Origin: Triglochin maritima
Taxonomy: Eukaryota > Streptophyta > Magnoliopsida > Alismatales > Juncaginaceae
NCBI GenBank assembly: GCA_963682175.1
Contig: OY821771.1
Coordinates: 35,608,201-35,672,200 of the forward strand
Length of the DNA: 64,000 nucleotides
Reading direction: 5' to 3'
Shown here: positions 24,707 to 36,203 of the stretch, in pieces
How positions within the stretch are numbered: the first letter of the stretch is position 1
Layout: each line of letters begins with the position of its first letter
Made by a program: the position numbers and the translations under genes
Notes under the pieces: generated by a model
What the model was told of the DNA's origin: nothing
Database searches by the model: none
What the model saw: the letters and a program-made list of their open reading frames with translations, nothing else

Positions 24707-26103
24707 ACCCCTCATCCTACTTGTTTATGTTAATGCAAAAATTCTTTCTCTCATTAATCTCTCCATTAATCACCACGAAAATCTCTTAATTGTTTTAAGT
24801 TTTGGAGATATAAATCTCAAGAACTTAAAGAGAGCTTATTAGCTAGATTCTAAGCCTAATTAGAGATTGATTGGCTAGCTCTTTTCTCTCCAATCTTGTT
24901 TAGAATTTGGTGAACACTTGGAGGCGAATCGGTGGGCGATTCGACGAGCAACGGAACTTCAGATCTTCTGAAAGGTTTTAGAGAACTTTTGGGTATGATC
25001 ATCTATCCTTTGTTTATTTTAATATGTGTAAGAATGCATGATATTAGAATAAACAAATACATGTACATAAAATCAATGAAAATATGATATCGATCTTGTA
25101 TATTGTATTAAACTTTTAAAATATATACATACATAGGGATACGAAATCCTTGATAGTCTCACATTGGAGAAAGTTTTTTATTGGTGAAGTTGAAGTACTC
25201 CACCACTCATTTACTTCTAAATGGGAGTTTGGTACTACACTACAAAATGCAAGTGAGATACGTATATATATTTAATGGTCAAAAGATTGGCACTTGGACA
25301 ACTTGGGCTTAAAATGGTTGCAACGTTTTTTTTACTGTTTACTCATGTATAGACGTCGGTTGTATATGGTAGCCGACGTCTATAGGACGTATTTTTTATA
25401 TTAATTATTGTTATTTCAATGTATAGACGTCGGATGTATAGCATGGCCGACGTCTATAGGTAATGTTGTATGTATAAACGTCGGTCAATCTATAGATCCG
25501 ACGTCTATATGGCGTAATGGTTTAGTCCCACATCGGAGAATTTATTTTTGTTGGTGTGGTTGATGTACTCCACCACTCCTTTATTGCTGAACGCGAACGA
25601 CTCGGGGCACCTGGGCATGTTGGGCTTGATATTCGTGGTTATTTGTCAAGATATTGGCACTTGGGAAGCTTGAGCTTGATTAATGTGAGTGCAGAATTCC
25701 CGATATAAGTTGAAATGCATTTTTGGTTAATTAACATATAATAGACGTCGGTCGTATATAGCCGGCGTCTATACAACAAGGAATAGGCGACGGGGAAATA
25801 TACGTCGGGTACTTGAACCGTCGAAATCCGACGTCTATACCCATGTATATCCGACGTATATGGGCTTTTCTGGACTAGTGTATGTCCAACAAACGACAAT
25901 AGATCTCCCTCGGAGACCTACCGTAGGCACATACGGTCTTACGAACAGTACATGACGCACCTCACACACAACTACACGAGCCAAGGGATCGGTGATGAGC
26001 ATCTGCACTTCCGCGCCAAACAAAACAATGTAGTCTACACCACACCAACGGAGCCATAACTCGGTTGGTCCAATAATCCCTCAATAGTTGCCTAACTGAG
26101 AAA

Positions 26104-26298
26104 TCACCGCCGGAACAACATCGACGGCATCGCCGACACAACATCGACGACATCACCGACACAACATTGACGGTACAACATACGTTCGACACAACATCGG
26201 ACGACCATAAGCAGAAACATCATCGCCGACACAAACCTCGACGGCATCGCCGACACAACATCGCCGACACAACATACGTCCGACATAACATCGGACGG
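26104..26298 (+). repeat. Minisatellite-like block in solo LTR 1
   Basis: Repeated words CATCGCCGACACAACATCGA and variants (CATCACCGACACAACATTGA, GTCCGACATAACATCGGACG) form an irregular tandem array of ~20-25 bp units. The homologous LTR at 32784-34452 has a shorter version near 33080-33155, so copy number differs between the two. Confidence 0.6.
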
Positions 26299-26585
26299 TT
26301 CCAGACCGTAGTCCGGAGGGTCATCATGCTCCAAGAGCCATGCATCAATATGCATTGGGATCCGCGATCCCTCAGGTCTGCTACTCCACAGTGAGTCAAG
26401 AAAGTAAAACATCACGCCACAGTCAATCAACAGAGGTGGCTCGTCCCAAGTGCCCACACTCTTCCACTCGGCGGTCCCTGGACAGGCGCGATCACGCACC
26501 CACCATCGCCTCCTGGCTCACGCGCTAGGTGAGGACACAGGTTTCTGTGAACAGAGTTGGCACATCACAAGGACTAGAAATCGAG

Positions 26586-27160
26586 TTTTGCGCACAACGG
26601 TCGACCGAAATAGGCAATCCGGTCGATCGTTCCTATGGGGTTCGGTCGACCGAAAATCTGAAATGGTCGAAGACTTTTCGCATCACCTAAGTCCCAATGG
26701 TCGGACCAAAGTCTAAAATCGGTCGACCGAACGTGGTCAAAATCCGAAATCTGGTAAAAAACATACAAGTCCAACGGTCGACCGACTCAAAGGTCTCAAT
26801 CGACTGGAAACTACCAGGGCAATCTAGTATTTCTAAGTCATTTATCGGTCGAGCAAGAGAAACAATCAGTCGAACAACAAATAAGTTACATAAGTTCACT
26901 TAAGTTCTGGTTGGACCAAAAGTTAGGAACGGTCGACCGTTTAGGTGGTCAACGTCCGGTCCGAGCGAAACATGAAGCAACGGTCGAATGGCTCAGGGGT
27001 CCCATCCGACCGAAAACTTCCAAACAATCCTCCGACCCACCACCACAAGCACAACCGGTCAACCACCCCAAGGCGTCGTTCGACCGGTGTTAGTTAAAGT
27101 TGGGCAAAAATACTAAACTGGTCAACCGCAACAAAGCATCGGTCGATCGAAAATTAGCAG
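26586..27160. repeat. CGGTCGACCG array in solo LTR 1
   Basis: At least five exact CGGTCGACCG palindromes plus one-mismatch versions (GGTCGATCG, GGTCAACCG, GTTCGACCG). Many members are paired with starts about 21-22 bp apart, as in the homologous LTR at 32784-34452. Confidence 0.75.
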
Positions 27161-27651
27161 TCACCTGATCTGTCGGGTATCTCTTGCTGCCCTCGTCGCC
27201 GGCGAGGTCTCCGACCACCCGATGACGAGCCAAGCTCTCACATCCACACATGTGAGCAAACCAACAAACTATTGAACCAGCATACCTTCTCGCTAGACGG
27301 AGCACGCCGGAGTTCCGTTCGACGTCGCCACACGACCGCAACCTCCAAATGCCTGATCCGCTCGCTTCACATCCCACCTTGCTCGCCTCCCGTCGACGTC
27401 GTCTCCACCACCTCTGGATCGCTGGAAAAAGGAAGAGAGAAAGACAGTGTGAGAGATGAGTGAGAGTGAGAGAGAAAGAGGTGATGTGTTAGTTTTCTCC
27501 TCCAACAACACAAAACCCAACCAACTCATCACCCTACTCTCCCTACCCCATCACACACCACACCGTCCACTGTTGACCACCCTCCTTCCCCATGCAAAAC
27601 CTCACCAAAACACCATTAGAACCCTAAACAGGGTTAGGACATAACAATAAG

Positions 27652-28583
27652 ACACCTATGAGACTGATGAAAGTTTTTTCTTCAAATGTGGAAGAGATTT
27701 TGTTAATCCAAAATGCAACCTTCAACTTTTAGCATATCAAACAAGAGTTGTGTGCTTTGAGTTTTCATAAAAGGTCTAAAACTTAATATTTCAAAATTCA
27801 AAGCCCAGACGAATAACACTCGAGCTTTGAGGTTTAGCTTTGAAACTCATGTGGGATTTGCCTCAAAACTCAAGCAATACAAATGGACAAATAGTATCAT
27901 GTGATGAATAGTTAAAAACATATTTAATAATAAACCAAACGTAAAAATCATGAACGCAAACAAAGGTTATAATCATGGGTAAGTATTAGGTTGAAATGAG
28001 TAAGATATGCATAGAGAAACTTCTAAAACATCTACTCCAAAATCAATGGAAGACAAGGTCCAGTCCATGAAGTTAAATGTTAGTTGGTTGTTTTTTTATT
28101 GTGATTTTTATTTATTTCTGAAATCTTAATAATTATAAGGATGCTCATATGTTTGTAGTAATAATGATAATAATGAAGATTACACATCGGAGAGATCGAT
28201 CTTGCTCATGTTGATTGATTGTTTGACAGTTTTTTTTTTTTGCCTTTCAGTATAGGATTATAACAGTGAGAGTTATTACTATCTCATGAAATGTTTTGTT
28301 GATATTTTTTTGTAACTTTGATGTTTTTATTTTTCTTTTAACAGTGAACATTCCTTTTACCTTTTGACTATTGTATTATGTTTTTATTTATTTAATTTTT
28401 TGCTTATTTCTCAATTGTAATATATGTTTGTTTTTTCCTCTTTCTTCTCGATGTTACCTATTTTGCATATAAATATACAAGTAGTGTCAAATTAAGCTAA
28501 TTTAATTTATTATTGTTTGTTGATGACTTTAAATTTGATGAATGTATTATTGTATGTATGATTACCAGCTTAAAACTCTAATT
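27652..28583. other. AT-rich intergenic stretch
   Basis: Between two solo LTRs. Low-complexity T-rich runs near 28220-28450. I recognise no gene or repeat. Confidence 0.5.
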
Positions 28584-28588
28584 GTACC

Positions 28589-30545
28589 TGTAATAACCTA
28601 ATCTAAAACATCTTAATTAACTAAACCTAAACTTAATTAACTCTAGTTAATCATGCATGAAGAGCAGGAGGTGTTGGAAGGAGAGAGAGAGAGAGTTGGT
28701 TGGCTGTGATTGGAAGGGTTTTAGGTGAATGGTGATTGGAGGAGATGGAGGTGATGAATGTATATATATAGTTAAGATAGGATTTTGTTAAAACGTTTCT
28801 TCATCATTTGCATCTAACAGAGAGTGAGAGAGAGAGACTTTCGGAGCAAAAGAAGGAGGAAAGAAGAAGTAAAGAAGAAGAAGAAGAAGAAGAAGGGAAG
28901 AAGAAGAGAAGGGGTGTTGAAGGGAGCTCGGGAGGCTTCTTCAACCGTCAAAAAGGTATGCCAAATCTTCAATATAACTCACATAAGCCTTGTGAGTGTT
29001 GGGGATCGACGTTGGTGTCGAATTCCCCGTCGGAATTCAACCAATTCAGAGGTTGAAGACGACGATCGGTCGACCGGTGCCTGTGGACAGTCGACCGATC
29101 CTATTATTATATTGATATTTACCCGCGAACGGTCGAACGATGTCGTTAGACGGTCGACCGTTATGCCAGATTTGTGCGGGAAAAAGGGGTTATGCTGTTA
29201 TCGGTCGAACGGGACCACTTAGCCGGTCGACCGAATAACAATGAGAATGGGTCGGTTGGGGATTTTGACTTATTAAACGGTCGAACGTCCTTAACCTTGT
29301 TCGACCGATCCATTTGATGCTTAGTCGGTTGGGAGCTTTGACCATCAAAACGGTCGACCGCTCTTTAACTCTCGGTCGACCGACTGAGCATTTAATTAAG
29401 CGGTAGAGTGCTTGTGTTGTTTCGGTCGAACTGTATTTCAGTTCCGGTCGACCGAACGAGACTTGGGCAAAATATTGAAATCCCTGTTATCGGTCGAACG
29501 GCCCCTTGGTTCGACCGGTCGGATATATATATTATATAAAATTGTATAGCGTAGACCTTCCAAACGGTCGACCGCTAGATGACTTTTGTTCGACCGATTG
29601 GTCGGTAATTCGGTTGGCGTGGTTCGACCGGTAGATTTGTTTGTACAGTACTGTGTACTGTGTGGGGGACCGGTCGACCGGTGTGCTTGTAGCGGTCGAC
29701 CGATCTGCCGCAGGTTGGTGGATTTATCCACACGCGATCCGTCGATGTCAGGTCGACTACCGGCTCCGAGGCGACAGTTGATTACCGGCTTTGAGAGCTA
29801 CGGATTTCACCTTCGACGAAGGCGTATTATTGTTGTACTTTTTCCTCTCTTACCGAGCGGGGTGTGAGGGATGTGTACCGTAAACCTTGGGCTGTTTGCG
29901 AGGGTTTAGCGGTAGGCCGAGGATGTTCCGGCAGGGTGCGCGCTAGGCGACTCTTGGGGGAGCAGTGGCTGTCGTCTGACCCGAGTTGTGTATTCGGCGG
30001 GCTGACTCGCTCTTTGGGTGCGGCGTGTACCAGGGGTTCCTTCCTGCACTTTTTGGGGAGCAGTGGTGTCGACTGACCCTTGTGAGGCAGCGGTGGACTG
30101 ACTTGACCCTAGTGGCAGGAGTGGTTCAGTGCCGCGGAGGCGGTGAGGGCATTATTGTGGGCCCGAGGCGGATGATCATGTGCATAGCATTGCATTGTCT
30201 TTAATTCCTTTTTATATTTTTAGGAGGTTTGGTATACGGGGTTCCTGCAGGGAACTCAGGCATGTTTGTTGTTTGCATTTCAGGTAGCGAGCAGGGTTAG
30301 AGTTTGAGGTGGTGACCGAGGACGGTGCCCCCGAGATCAGATCCTGTAGTTGTCAGTCTTTTCCTTTTGAGGTGATTACATATTGTATAGCTTTTGTCGT
30401 AATCACAGTCAGTTTGTATATTTGACTTCCACGTGGATCATATTTATATTATATATGTTGGTTTGTTTCCCGTGACGTGCCCAGTGTTGACCGTTGACGG
30501 TCTTTATTATTGTTTAAATTTTCCGCTATTTTCGGGTACGTTACA
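28589..30545 (+). mobile_element. Ty3-like solo LTR 3, TSD GTACC
   Basis: Begins TGTAATAACCTAATC and ends TTCGGGTACGTTACA. GTACC flanks it at 28584-28588 and 30546-30550. Length is 1,957 bp. It contains a TATATATA stretch near 28758, a (GA)n run at ~28681-28696, a (GAA)n run at ~28870-28900, and a long CGGTCGACCG array. Its terminal sequences and general plan resemble solo LTRs 1 and 2 in opposite orientation, but body identity is low, so it is a related subfamily at most. No internal domain. Confidence 0.85.
29067..29702 (+). repeat. ~72-bp array of paired CGGTCGACCG palindromes
   Basis: First members of pairs start at 29067, 29130, 29202, 29278, 29351, 29423, 29491, 29565 and 29671. Partners follow at +21, +21, +22, +20, +22, +22, +17, +22 and +22. 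The first member is often CGGTCGAACG and the second CGGTCGACCG. Linkers inside pairs are not conserved, whereas some inter-pair DNA is (CGGTTGGGGATTTTGAC near 29253 and CGGTTGGGAGCTTTGAC near 29326). There are nine exact decamers. Confidence 0.85.
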
Positions 30546-30550
30546 GTACC

Positions 30551-31650
30551 AATCAAGAAAAAGTAGAATTCCAGGAAGTAGAGTTCTCAAAACTTAAGTT
30601 TTAGGAACTCAAGTTCTGAACTTCTATGGATAACTTGGGTACTATTCACACCCTAAAAGAAGACCCAAAAGGAGCATGATAAACACTTTCCAAATTTCAA
30701 CGTTTTTGTTAGAATTAAAACGAAGGTTCTAATTAATCTTAGGACTATTAATAACGCCCGCGGTCACATCCAAACATATGACTTGGATAGTGCCATAGAA
30801 ATTTTGATTGGGCATTAGTTCATGTATGTGGAGCAATAATTCTTGTCATCGCGTGTTTAATTTGTGGTCTGTATTTTTTAAAGTTTAATGCACAATTATA
30901 AGGAAAAATGCACAATCTGCGACTCAAAATCCAAATTAAGAACAAGTAGTAGTTTGTAGGTTCCTATCGTGTATATTAGATGGCCATGTAAGGAGACACA
31001 TGGGCTGTCCACTCCCTACCCAACCTTGAGGTTAACACTCTTGGTTTAGAGAAGGTGGTTTAATTTAGGACAAAAATGGTGTGATTCAGAAGCCGAACAT
31101 GGTCATTAATTAAGCTGGGTTTTGTCTCCATAGTGTGTTAATGGGTTCGTTGCTTTCAGCAGTATCATTTGCATAATTGCATTCCAGATTTGTCGTCAGT
31201 TGTGGACCATAACTTATGGTTGTTAAAATGGCCATGACTCGCATAGAATGGAATGCATTATTTTCGTTTAAGGAGGTTGATCTCTTTCGTCACGTGACGT
31301 ATAGTACGTCTAAGATGAGGAAAGTAATCTAAATGTGTTAGAGATTATTAAAGTAGGGATTTTATAATAATTTATCCATAATTTGATCGTACGTACGTAG
31401 ATCCCACTTCTTCCTTTTCCATGCTCAAATATGGTCTAAAACACGCACACACAAAAGCTTACCTCATAATGTACACAAACCTACTATTGTTAGGAAACAA
31501 CATTGGTCCATCGACGACGACGTCATGGAGATTATATATGCATGTCTCAAACACCTAATGTAGATCGAGTTAATTGAAATAAACTTGTTAACAATAGACA
31601 AATAGAGTGTCGCTCGAGAAGATTCGATCAATATGGTTGAGACTATGAGA
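30551..31650. other. Intergenic, no recognised feature
   Basis: Mixed AT-rich DNA between solo LTR 3 and CACTA 2. No ORF with a recognisable domain, no RNA gene and no clear repeat. Confidence 0.5.
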
Positions 31651-31653
31651 TTG

Positions 31654-32759
31654 CACTAGTGCAGAATGCTCGATAGACGTCACCAAATAGACGTCGGATA
31701 TACAAACATCCAACGTCTATAGATATAGACGTCAGATATTTGGACATCCGACGTCTATAGGTTTGTAGAAACGTCGGTTGTTTAGTATAACCGACGTCTA
31801 TACCTCCTGAAAGAAGAAAATATTTTTTGTTTATTTTTTTGGATTTATTTCGTATAAGAATTTATGTGGATTTCTTTTGTATCAGAAATAACGTAATTTT
31901 TTGGGATTTATTTCGTGTAAAAATTAACTCATTTTTTTGGAATTTATTTTGTATAAGAAATAACGTAATTTTTAGGATTTATTTCATGTAAGAATTTATG
32001 TGGATTATTTTGTATAAGAATAATGTGGATTTAAAAATAATTACAATCACATGTGTGTTGTGTTGTACACATGTGTGTATATGGTGACATGTTTAGTCCC
32101 ACATTGGAGAAAGTTTTTTATTGGTAGAGTTGAAGTACTCCACCACTCCTTTACTTCCAAATGGTAGTTTGGTACCACACAACAAAATGCAAGTGAGATA
32201 CATATATATATTTAATGGTCAAAAGATTGGCACTTGGGGCATGACCGACGTCTATAGGGTGTATTTTTTATTAATTATTGATATATCAATGTATAGACGT
32301 CGGATGTATAGCATGACCGACGTCTATAGGTCGTGCTCTAAGTATACACGTTGGTCAACTTATATATCTGACGTCTATAAGGCGTAAAAGTTTAGTCCCA
32401 CATCGGAGAATTTATTTTTGTTGGTGTGGTTGATGTACTTCACCACTCCTTTACCGCTGAACGCGAACGACTTGGGGCACCTGCGCATGTTGGGCTTGAT
32501 ATTCGTGATTATTTGTCAAAAGTTTGGCACTAGGGGCACTTGGGTTGTTTGGGCTTCATTAATGTGAGTGCAGAATGCCCGATATACGTTCCAATATATT
32601 TTTTGTTAATTAACATATAATAAATGTCGGTCGTATATACCCGACGTCTATACAACAATGAATAGACGACGGGGAAATAGACGTCGGGTACTTGGACCGT
32701 CGAAATCCGACGTCTATACCACTATATATCCGACGTATATGGACTTTTCTGCACTAGTG
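31654..32759. mobile_element. Non-autonomous CACTA element 2, TSD TTG
   Basis: CACTAGTGCAGAATGCTC at the left and CTTTTCTGCACTAGTG at the right, flanked by TTG (31651-31653 and 32760-32762). 1,106 bp. Subterminal TAGACGTCGG / CCGACGTCTATA words in both orientations occur at 31672-31802 and 32245-32740. Body sequence matches CACTA 1 closely along its length, including the AT-rich GGATTTATTTCGTGTAAGAA repeats. No transposase. Confidence 0.92.
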
Positions 32760-32783
32760 TTGTCAACTAACCAAGAGAGTCAA

Positions 32784-34452
32784 TGTAACATCCCAAAACA
32801 ACAGAAATTTAAAAATCATTAATAAGACATCAGAGACCAATAATCAAAGACGGGACTGTTACTTCTCATCAAATATATAAGCGGTGCACCATATTACATC
32901 AGAGTTTGTCAAAACGATACATGATTACAACAGAACAACAAAGGGAGATAAAAGTAATCATGTAGACCTCAGTGGTCCGAAAGAGATGATCTGATCCCAA
33001 GATGCGCGCGCCCGCAGATCACCACTCAACTGGACTACCCATCTGAGGAACATAGCCGGAACAGCATCGACCCATCAATCATCATCGCCGGAACAACGTT
33101 GGCGGCATCACCGGCACAACATCGGTGGTCCATCAATACGTCCGGCACAACATCGGACAGGTCCAAACCGAAGTCTACCAGGTCATCAAGCTTCACGAGC
33201 CGCAAACACCAACCGCGCCGCTATAAAAGCAGGGCAGCAACCTCCGTAGCCATCCAGTCCGGTAGTCACATCACCCAATGACAGTTGCGTGCTCGCACAA
33301 CATCATACATTGGGATCCGCCATCCCTCAAGCCTGCTACTCTACAATGAGTCCAATCAATCCATCACATCAAGTCACAATCCATACACGGAGGTGACACG
33401 TCCTGAACACCCACACTCTTCCACACGGCGGTCCCTAGGCAGGCACGCGTACACGCCCACCATCACCTCCTGGCTCACGCATAAGGCGAGGACACGAGTT
33501 TCCGTGGACAGAGTTGACATCCTAAAAGGACTGGGAATTCGGTTCTGTGCACAAATGGTCGACCGAAAGAGGCAACCCGGTCGACCGTTCCCATGGAAGG
33601 TTCGGTCGACCGAAAGTCTGCAACGGTCGAACTCTCTGCGCAAAACCTAAGTCCCAACGGTCGAACATAGATCTAAAACCGGTCGACTGATATGAGGTCA
33701 AAAATACGGAGTCTGGTCAACATCAATTCAAACTATCGGTCGACCGAAAACTACCAGGGCATCCTAGCACTTCTAAGTCATATAACGGTCGAACACAATC
33801 GTAACAATGGTCGAACAATCATGCATAATAATCCAGTACACTTAAGTTCCAGTCGAACAGACCCAAGGACCCGGTCGACCGAAACACAACAGGCAATCCC
33901 AACTCACCAGCAAAATGCACTACCGGTCGACCGTCACAAGACATCGTTCGACCGGTGGAGGTTAAAGTCGGGTAAATACACTACATCGGTCAACCGCCCG
34001 AAGGAACCCGGTCGACCGTTGGTCGTCTTCAACGACCGACCAACAAAACCCTCCCACGAGGGTGAGCAACAACCAAACACACTAAGAACTGGCATACCTC
34101 GTGAGAACGACGAAACTCGTCGGAGCCTCGCTCACGCCTCTGTCCTCCTCGCGCGTCCACCTCCGCACGCCTCACGTCGGGACCGCGCCTACTCCACCGG
34201 AGCCGCCTCCTCCGCTACTGCTCGCCGCACAAGGAAAAGTAGAGAGTGAGAGTGTGCAAGTGAGAAGAGAATGGAAGAGAGAGAGTTTTCTCCTTAAAAC
34301 CCAACACCCAACCCTCACCATCACCTCATCCACAACACCCTACACACCCCAACCCATCACCTCCACGCCGCCACTGTTCACGCCACCACTTCCCCATGCA
34401 AACACCCACTAAACCCGAGATTAATCCCTAAGCATGGGTTAGGGATATAACA
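32784..34452 (-). mobile_element. Ty3-like solo LTR 2, TSD GTCAA
   Basis: Begins TGTAACATCCC and ends GGGTTAGGGATATAACA. GTCAA flanks it at 32779-32783 and 34453-34457. 1,669 bp. Same family as solo LTR 1. It lies 16 bp beyond the target duplication of CACTA 2. No internal region, so it is a product of LTR-LTR recombination. Confidence 0.9.
33556..34023. repeat. CGGTCGACCG array in solo LTR 2
   Basis: Contains about eight exact GGTCGACCG cores and many one-base variants. Pairs include 33556/33578 (spacing 22), CGGTCGACCG then CGGTCGAACT (21), CGGTCGAACA then TGGTCGAACA (22), CAGTCGAACA then CGGTCGACCG (22), and CGGTCAACCG then CGGTCGACCG (22). Confidence 0.8.
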
Positions 34453-34457
34453 GTCAA

Positions 34458-35971
34458 GGTATGTGTTTGGATACCCATAAATTCGGTTGAATTCATCCAA
34501 TAAATTCATTATTCTCTCTTATCCACCAAACACCCTAAACATTCGATGTCTAAACTCATACATGGTTCATCCCATAAACCGGAAAAACTTAAGAAATGAG
34601 TTTTTCTAGTTTATTATTGTAGATACTTTTATGTCATTGTACTTGCAATTATTCACAACTATTTTCTATTTGGAAGAAAATTTGAGAAGGTAAAACAATC
34701 TTTTCCTATGCAAGTCCAAAAAACATATTGGGGACACACGTTTTTCGGCTGTCTCTAAATGGGGGGATAAGAAATCGGTTTTTACTTTGTGTCACTGAAA
34801 AAACTGAGTGTTTATTTGACATCGAAACACGCCAGAAGTGATATAGCACACTTAAGAGTTAAGACAATGTTTTCTTAAACCAATAATATTTTAAATTAAA
34901 TCCTAAGTTGTAGGTTGTAGCACACAATCTGAGTTTCGATCCTAGAGCAACTGAACTAGCTCCGATTAGTCACACTTCAGACAATTTTATCAATATAAGG
35001 TTTTAAAGGAAGAGAGATTTCGAGACAGTTTAGATTGAAATTTGAAGTATTTCCTTTGTAGTCCTCTCCGTATTAGGTGAACCTTACCTCTAAGAATCTA
35101 AATAGACAATATACGTGGTTAAACTTTGCATGGCCGATTACTATAGAAAACAACCTTTTCCTCTATTTGCGCATAACAAACACCAACCAACACCATCGAT
35201 CTCAATGTCTAACCACAAGCAGACATTACAATATCCCCATCTCATACCCTAACCTCCAAACAAATTAAACCACTATATATACATGTGCCTTCATGTGCTA
35301 ATGCCCATAAGTAGATAGTCTATCAACTTCACAAGCAATACAATTGTACAAGTGTAAATGGTGCACCAAAATCAAACTTAACCCAACAAAGAATTGACAC
35401 CACCAAGTCTTGTGTCTTTCATTATTGGATGGTTGGAACTAAAGCTATATAGCTGCCATTGTGGTTGTTGTTTTGCCCTTTTAGGTTTAAAATCAGGGGA
35501 CCATGTGAGTTTTCTCTTTATGAATACTCTATATGTCATGCTGATGGAAACTCATTACCTGTAATGTAAATATAATCATGATGTTAACATATCGTTGGAA
35601 AATTGATGTGGGTCATGTGATCATGTTTCGAAATGTTTACGTCTGTTAATTTGCTATAATGTGACAAGAGTGACACTTTTGATTGATGTTTGTACTATCT
35701 ATCTATCCTTATGTTACCTAATGACAACTAATTAATTTTTCATTTTAGGTCCAATCGATCGAGTCATAAACCTTGGCTATCAATTTACCGAACCACTTCG
35801 AATCGACAGTATATCAAGATAACAAATCCCTGTATATAATATAGTATTTTTCTTATGTAAAATAATATTCAGTAGACAGTTAGACACCAATTTTAAACAA
35901 GGCACCGAGGTCTATAACCACAAGCGGTTGTTACGCCTAAGGAAACAATAAACTAATGGCTGGGAATTAAC
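34458..35971. other. Intergenic, no recognised feature
   Basis: AT-rich DNA between solo LTR 2 and a copia LTR fragment. I see no coding homology, RNA gene or terminal repeats. Confidence 0.45.
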
Positions 35972-36050
35972 TGTTAGAAGATAGAGATTAGAGCCCATTT
36001 CGCCCATCGGTTGAAGATTCTAGTGATTCCTTCGTGTAAAGCTCACTGCC
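35972..36050 (+). mobile_element. Copia LTR start fragment matching the element at the right edge
   Basis: TGTTAGAAGATAGAGATTAG, GCCCAT, GAAGATTCTAGTGATTCCTT and GTAAAGCTCACT line up with the 3' LTR start at 63874-63955. Only about 80 bp of the LTR is left. It could be the left LTR remnant of the outermost copia element, or an independent piece. Confidence 0.65.
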
Positions 36051-36152
36051 GATTTTTTTAAAATTAATAAATTTTTTTACGAAATTAAATAATTAAGAAA
36101 AAACAGGAATTTCGAAATCTAGTCTCCTCAGATCAGACAAGTCCGAGCGGTG

Positions 36153-36187
36153 GAAGCACGACTCGAACTTGTCAGGTTCGAGACGTG
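36153..36187. repeat. Imperfect hairpin with GTTCGAG arms
   Basis: CACGACTCGAAC, a short loop, then GTTCGAGACGTG: an inverted repeat with 11-12 bp arms. Each arm carries a GTTCGAG word like a Pol III box B, in opposite orientations. No box A or tRNA fold is evident. Confidence 0.5.
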
Positions 36188-36203
36188 GGCATTGGGGTTA
36201 ATC

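Larger units (their letters stand above)
23187..25153 (+). mobile_element. Solo LTR nested in CACTA 1, TSD TAGTC, termini TG...GA
   Basis: TAGTC occurs at 23182-23186 and 25154-25158. The CACTA copy at 31654-32759 has one uninterrupted TAGTC at the same site (32094-32098), so the borders are firm. The insert starts TGAAAGGAATG and ends GAAATCCTTGA, a non-canonical TG..GA end pair. It contains CTATAAAAGG at 24697-24706 and a plausible R/U5 after it. Upstream of the TATA box is a diverged CGGTCGACCG array (24145-24525). No coding region; superfamily not determinable. Confidence 0.8.
22746..25880. mobile_element. Non-autonomous CACTA element 1, TSD TAT
   Basis: Termini are CACTAGTGCAAAATGCTC and ...CTTTTCTGGACTAGTG, flanked by TAT at 22743-22745 and 25881-25883. 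Subterminal zones (22770-22890 and 25345-25865) hold many direct and inverted TAGACGTCGG / CCGACGTCTATA words, the type of site bound by the TNPA-like protein in CACTA transposons. No transposase is present. Without the nested LTR (23187-25153 plus one TSD) it is about 1.16 kb, close to copy 2. Confidence 0.9.
22266..27646 (-). mobile_element. Ty3-like solo LTR 1, interrupted by a CACTA element; TSD ATAAG
   Basis: Begins TGTAACATCCC and ends GGTTAGGACATAACA, i.e. TG...CA termini. ATAAG flanks it at 22261-22265 and 27647-27651. Removing the CACTA insertion leaves about 2.24 kb. It is homologous to the solo LTR at 32784-34452 (same start, the GTAATCATG...GACCTC block, the CCGG/CGACACAACATCG block, and the CGGTCGACCG array). 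No internal coding region is attached. Minus orientation is inferred from the related LTR at 28589-30545. Confidence 0.85.

Noticed and set aside
28808..29222. Overlapping plus-strand frames rich in Arg/Lys/Glu
   Set aside because: Produced by (GAA)n and (GA)n runs inside solo LTR 3; no domain and bounded by the LTR.
24145..29702. CGGTCGACCG arrays as a CRISPR array
   Set aside because: The repeats are 10-bp palindromes with irregular spacers, the host is a plant, and there are no cas genes.
33692..34249. 185-residue plus-strand frame
   Set aside because: Runs through the CGGTCGACCG array (repeating R/S/T-rich translation) within solo LTR 2; no domain.
36140..36190. Possible tRNA gene
   Set aside because: Box-B-like words occur in opposite directions, with no box A, acceptor stem or anticodon arm.
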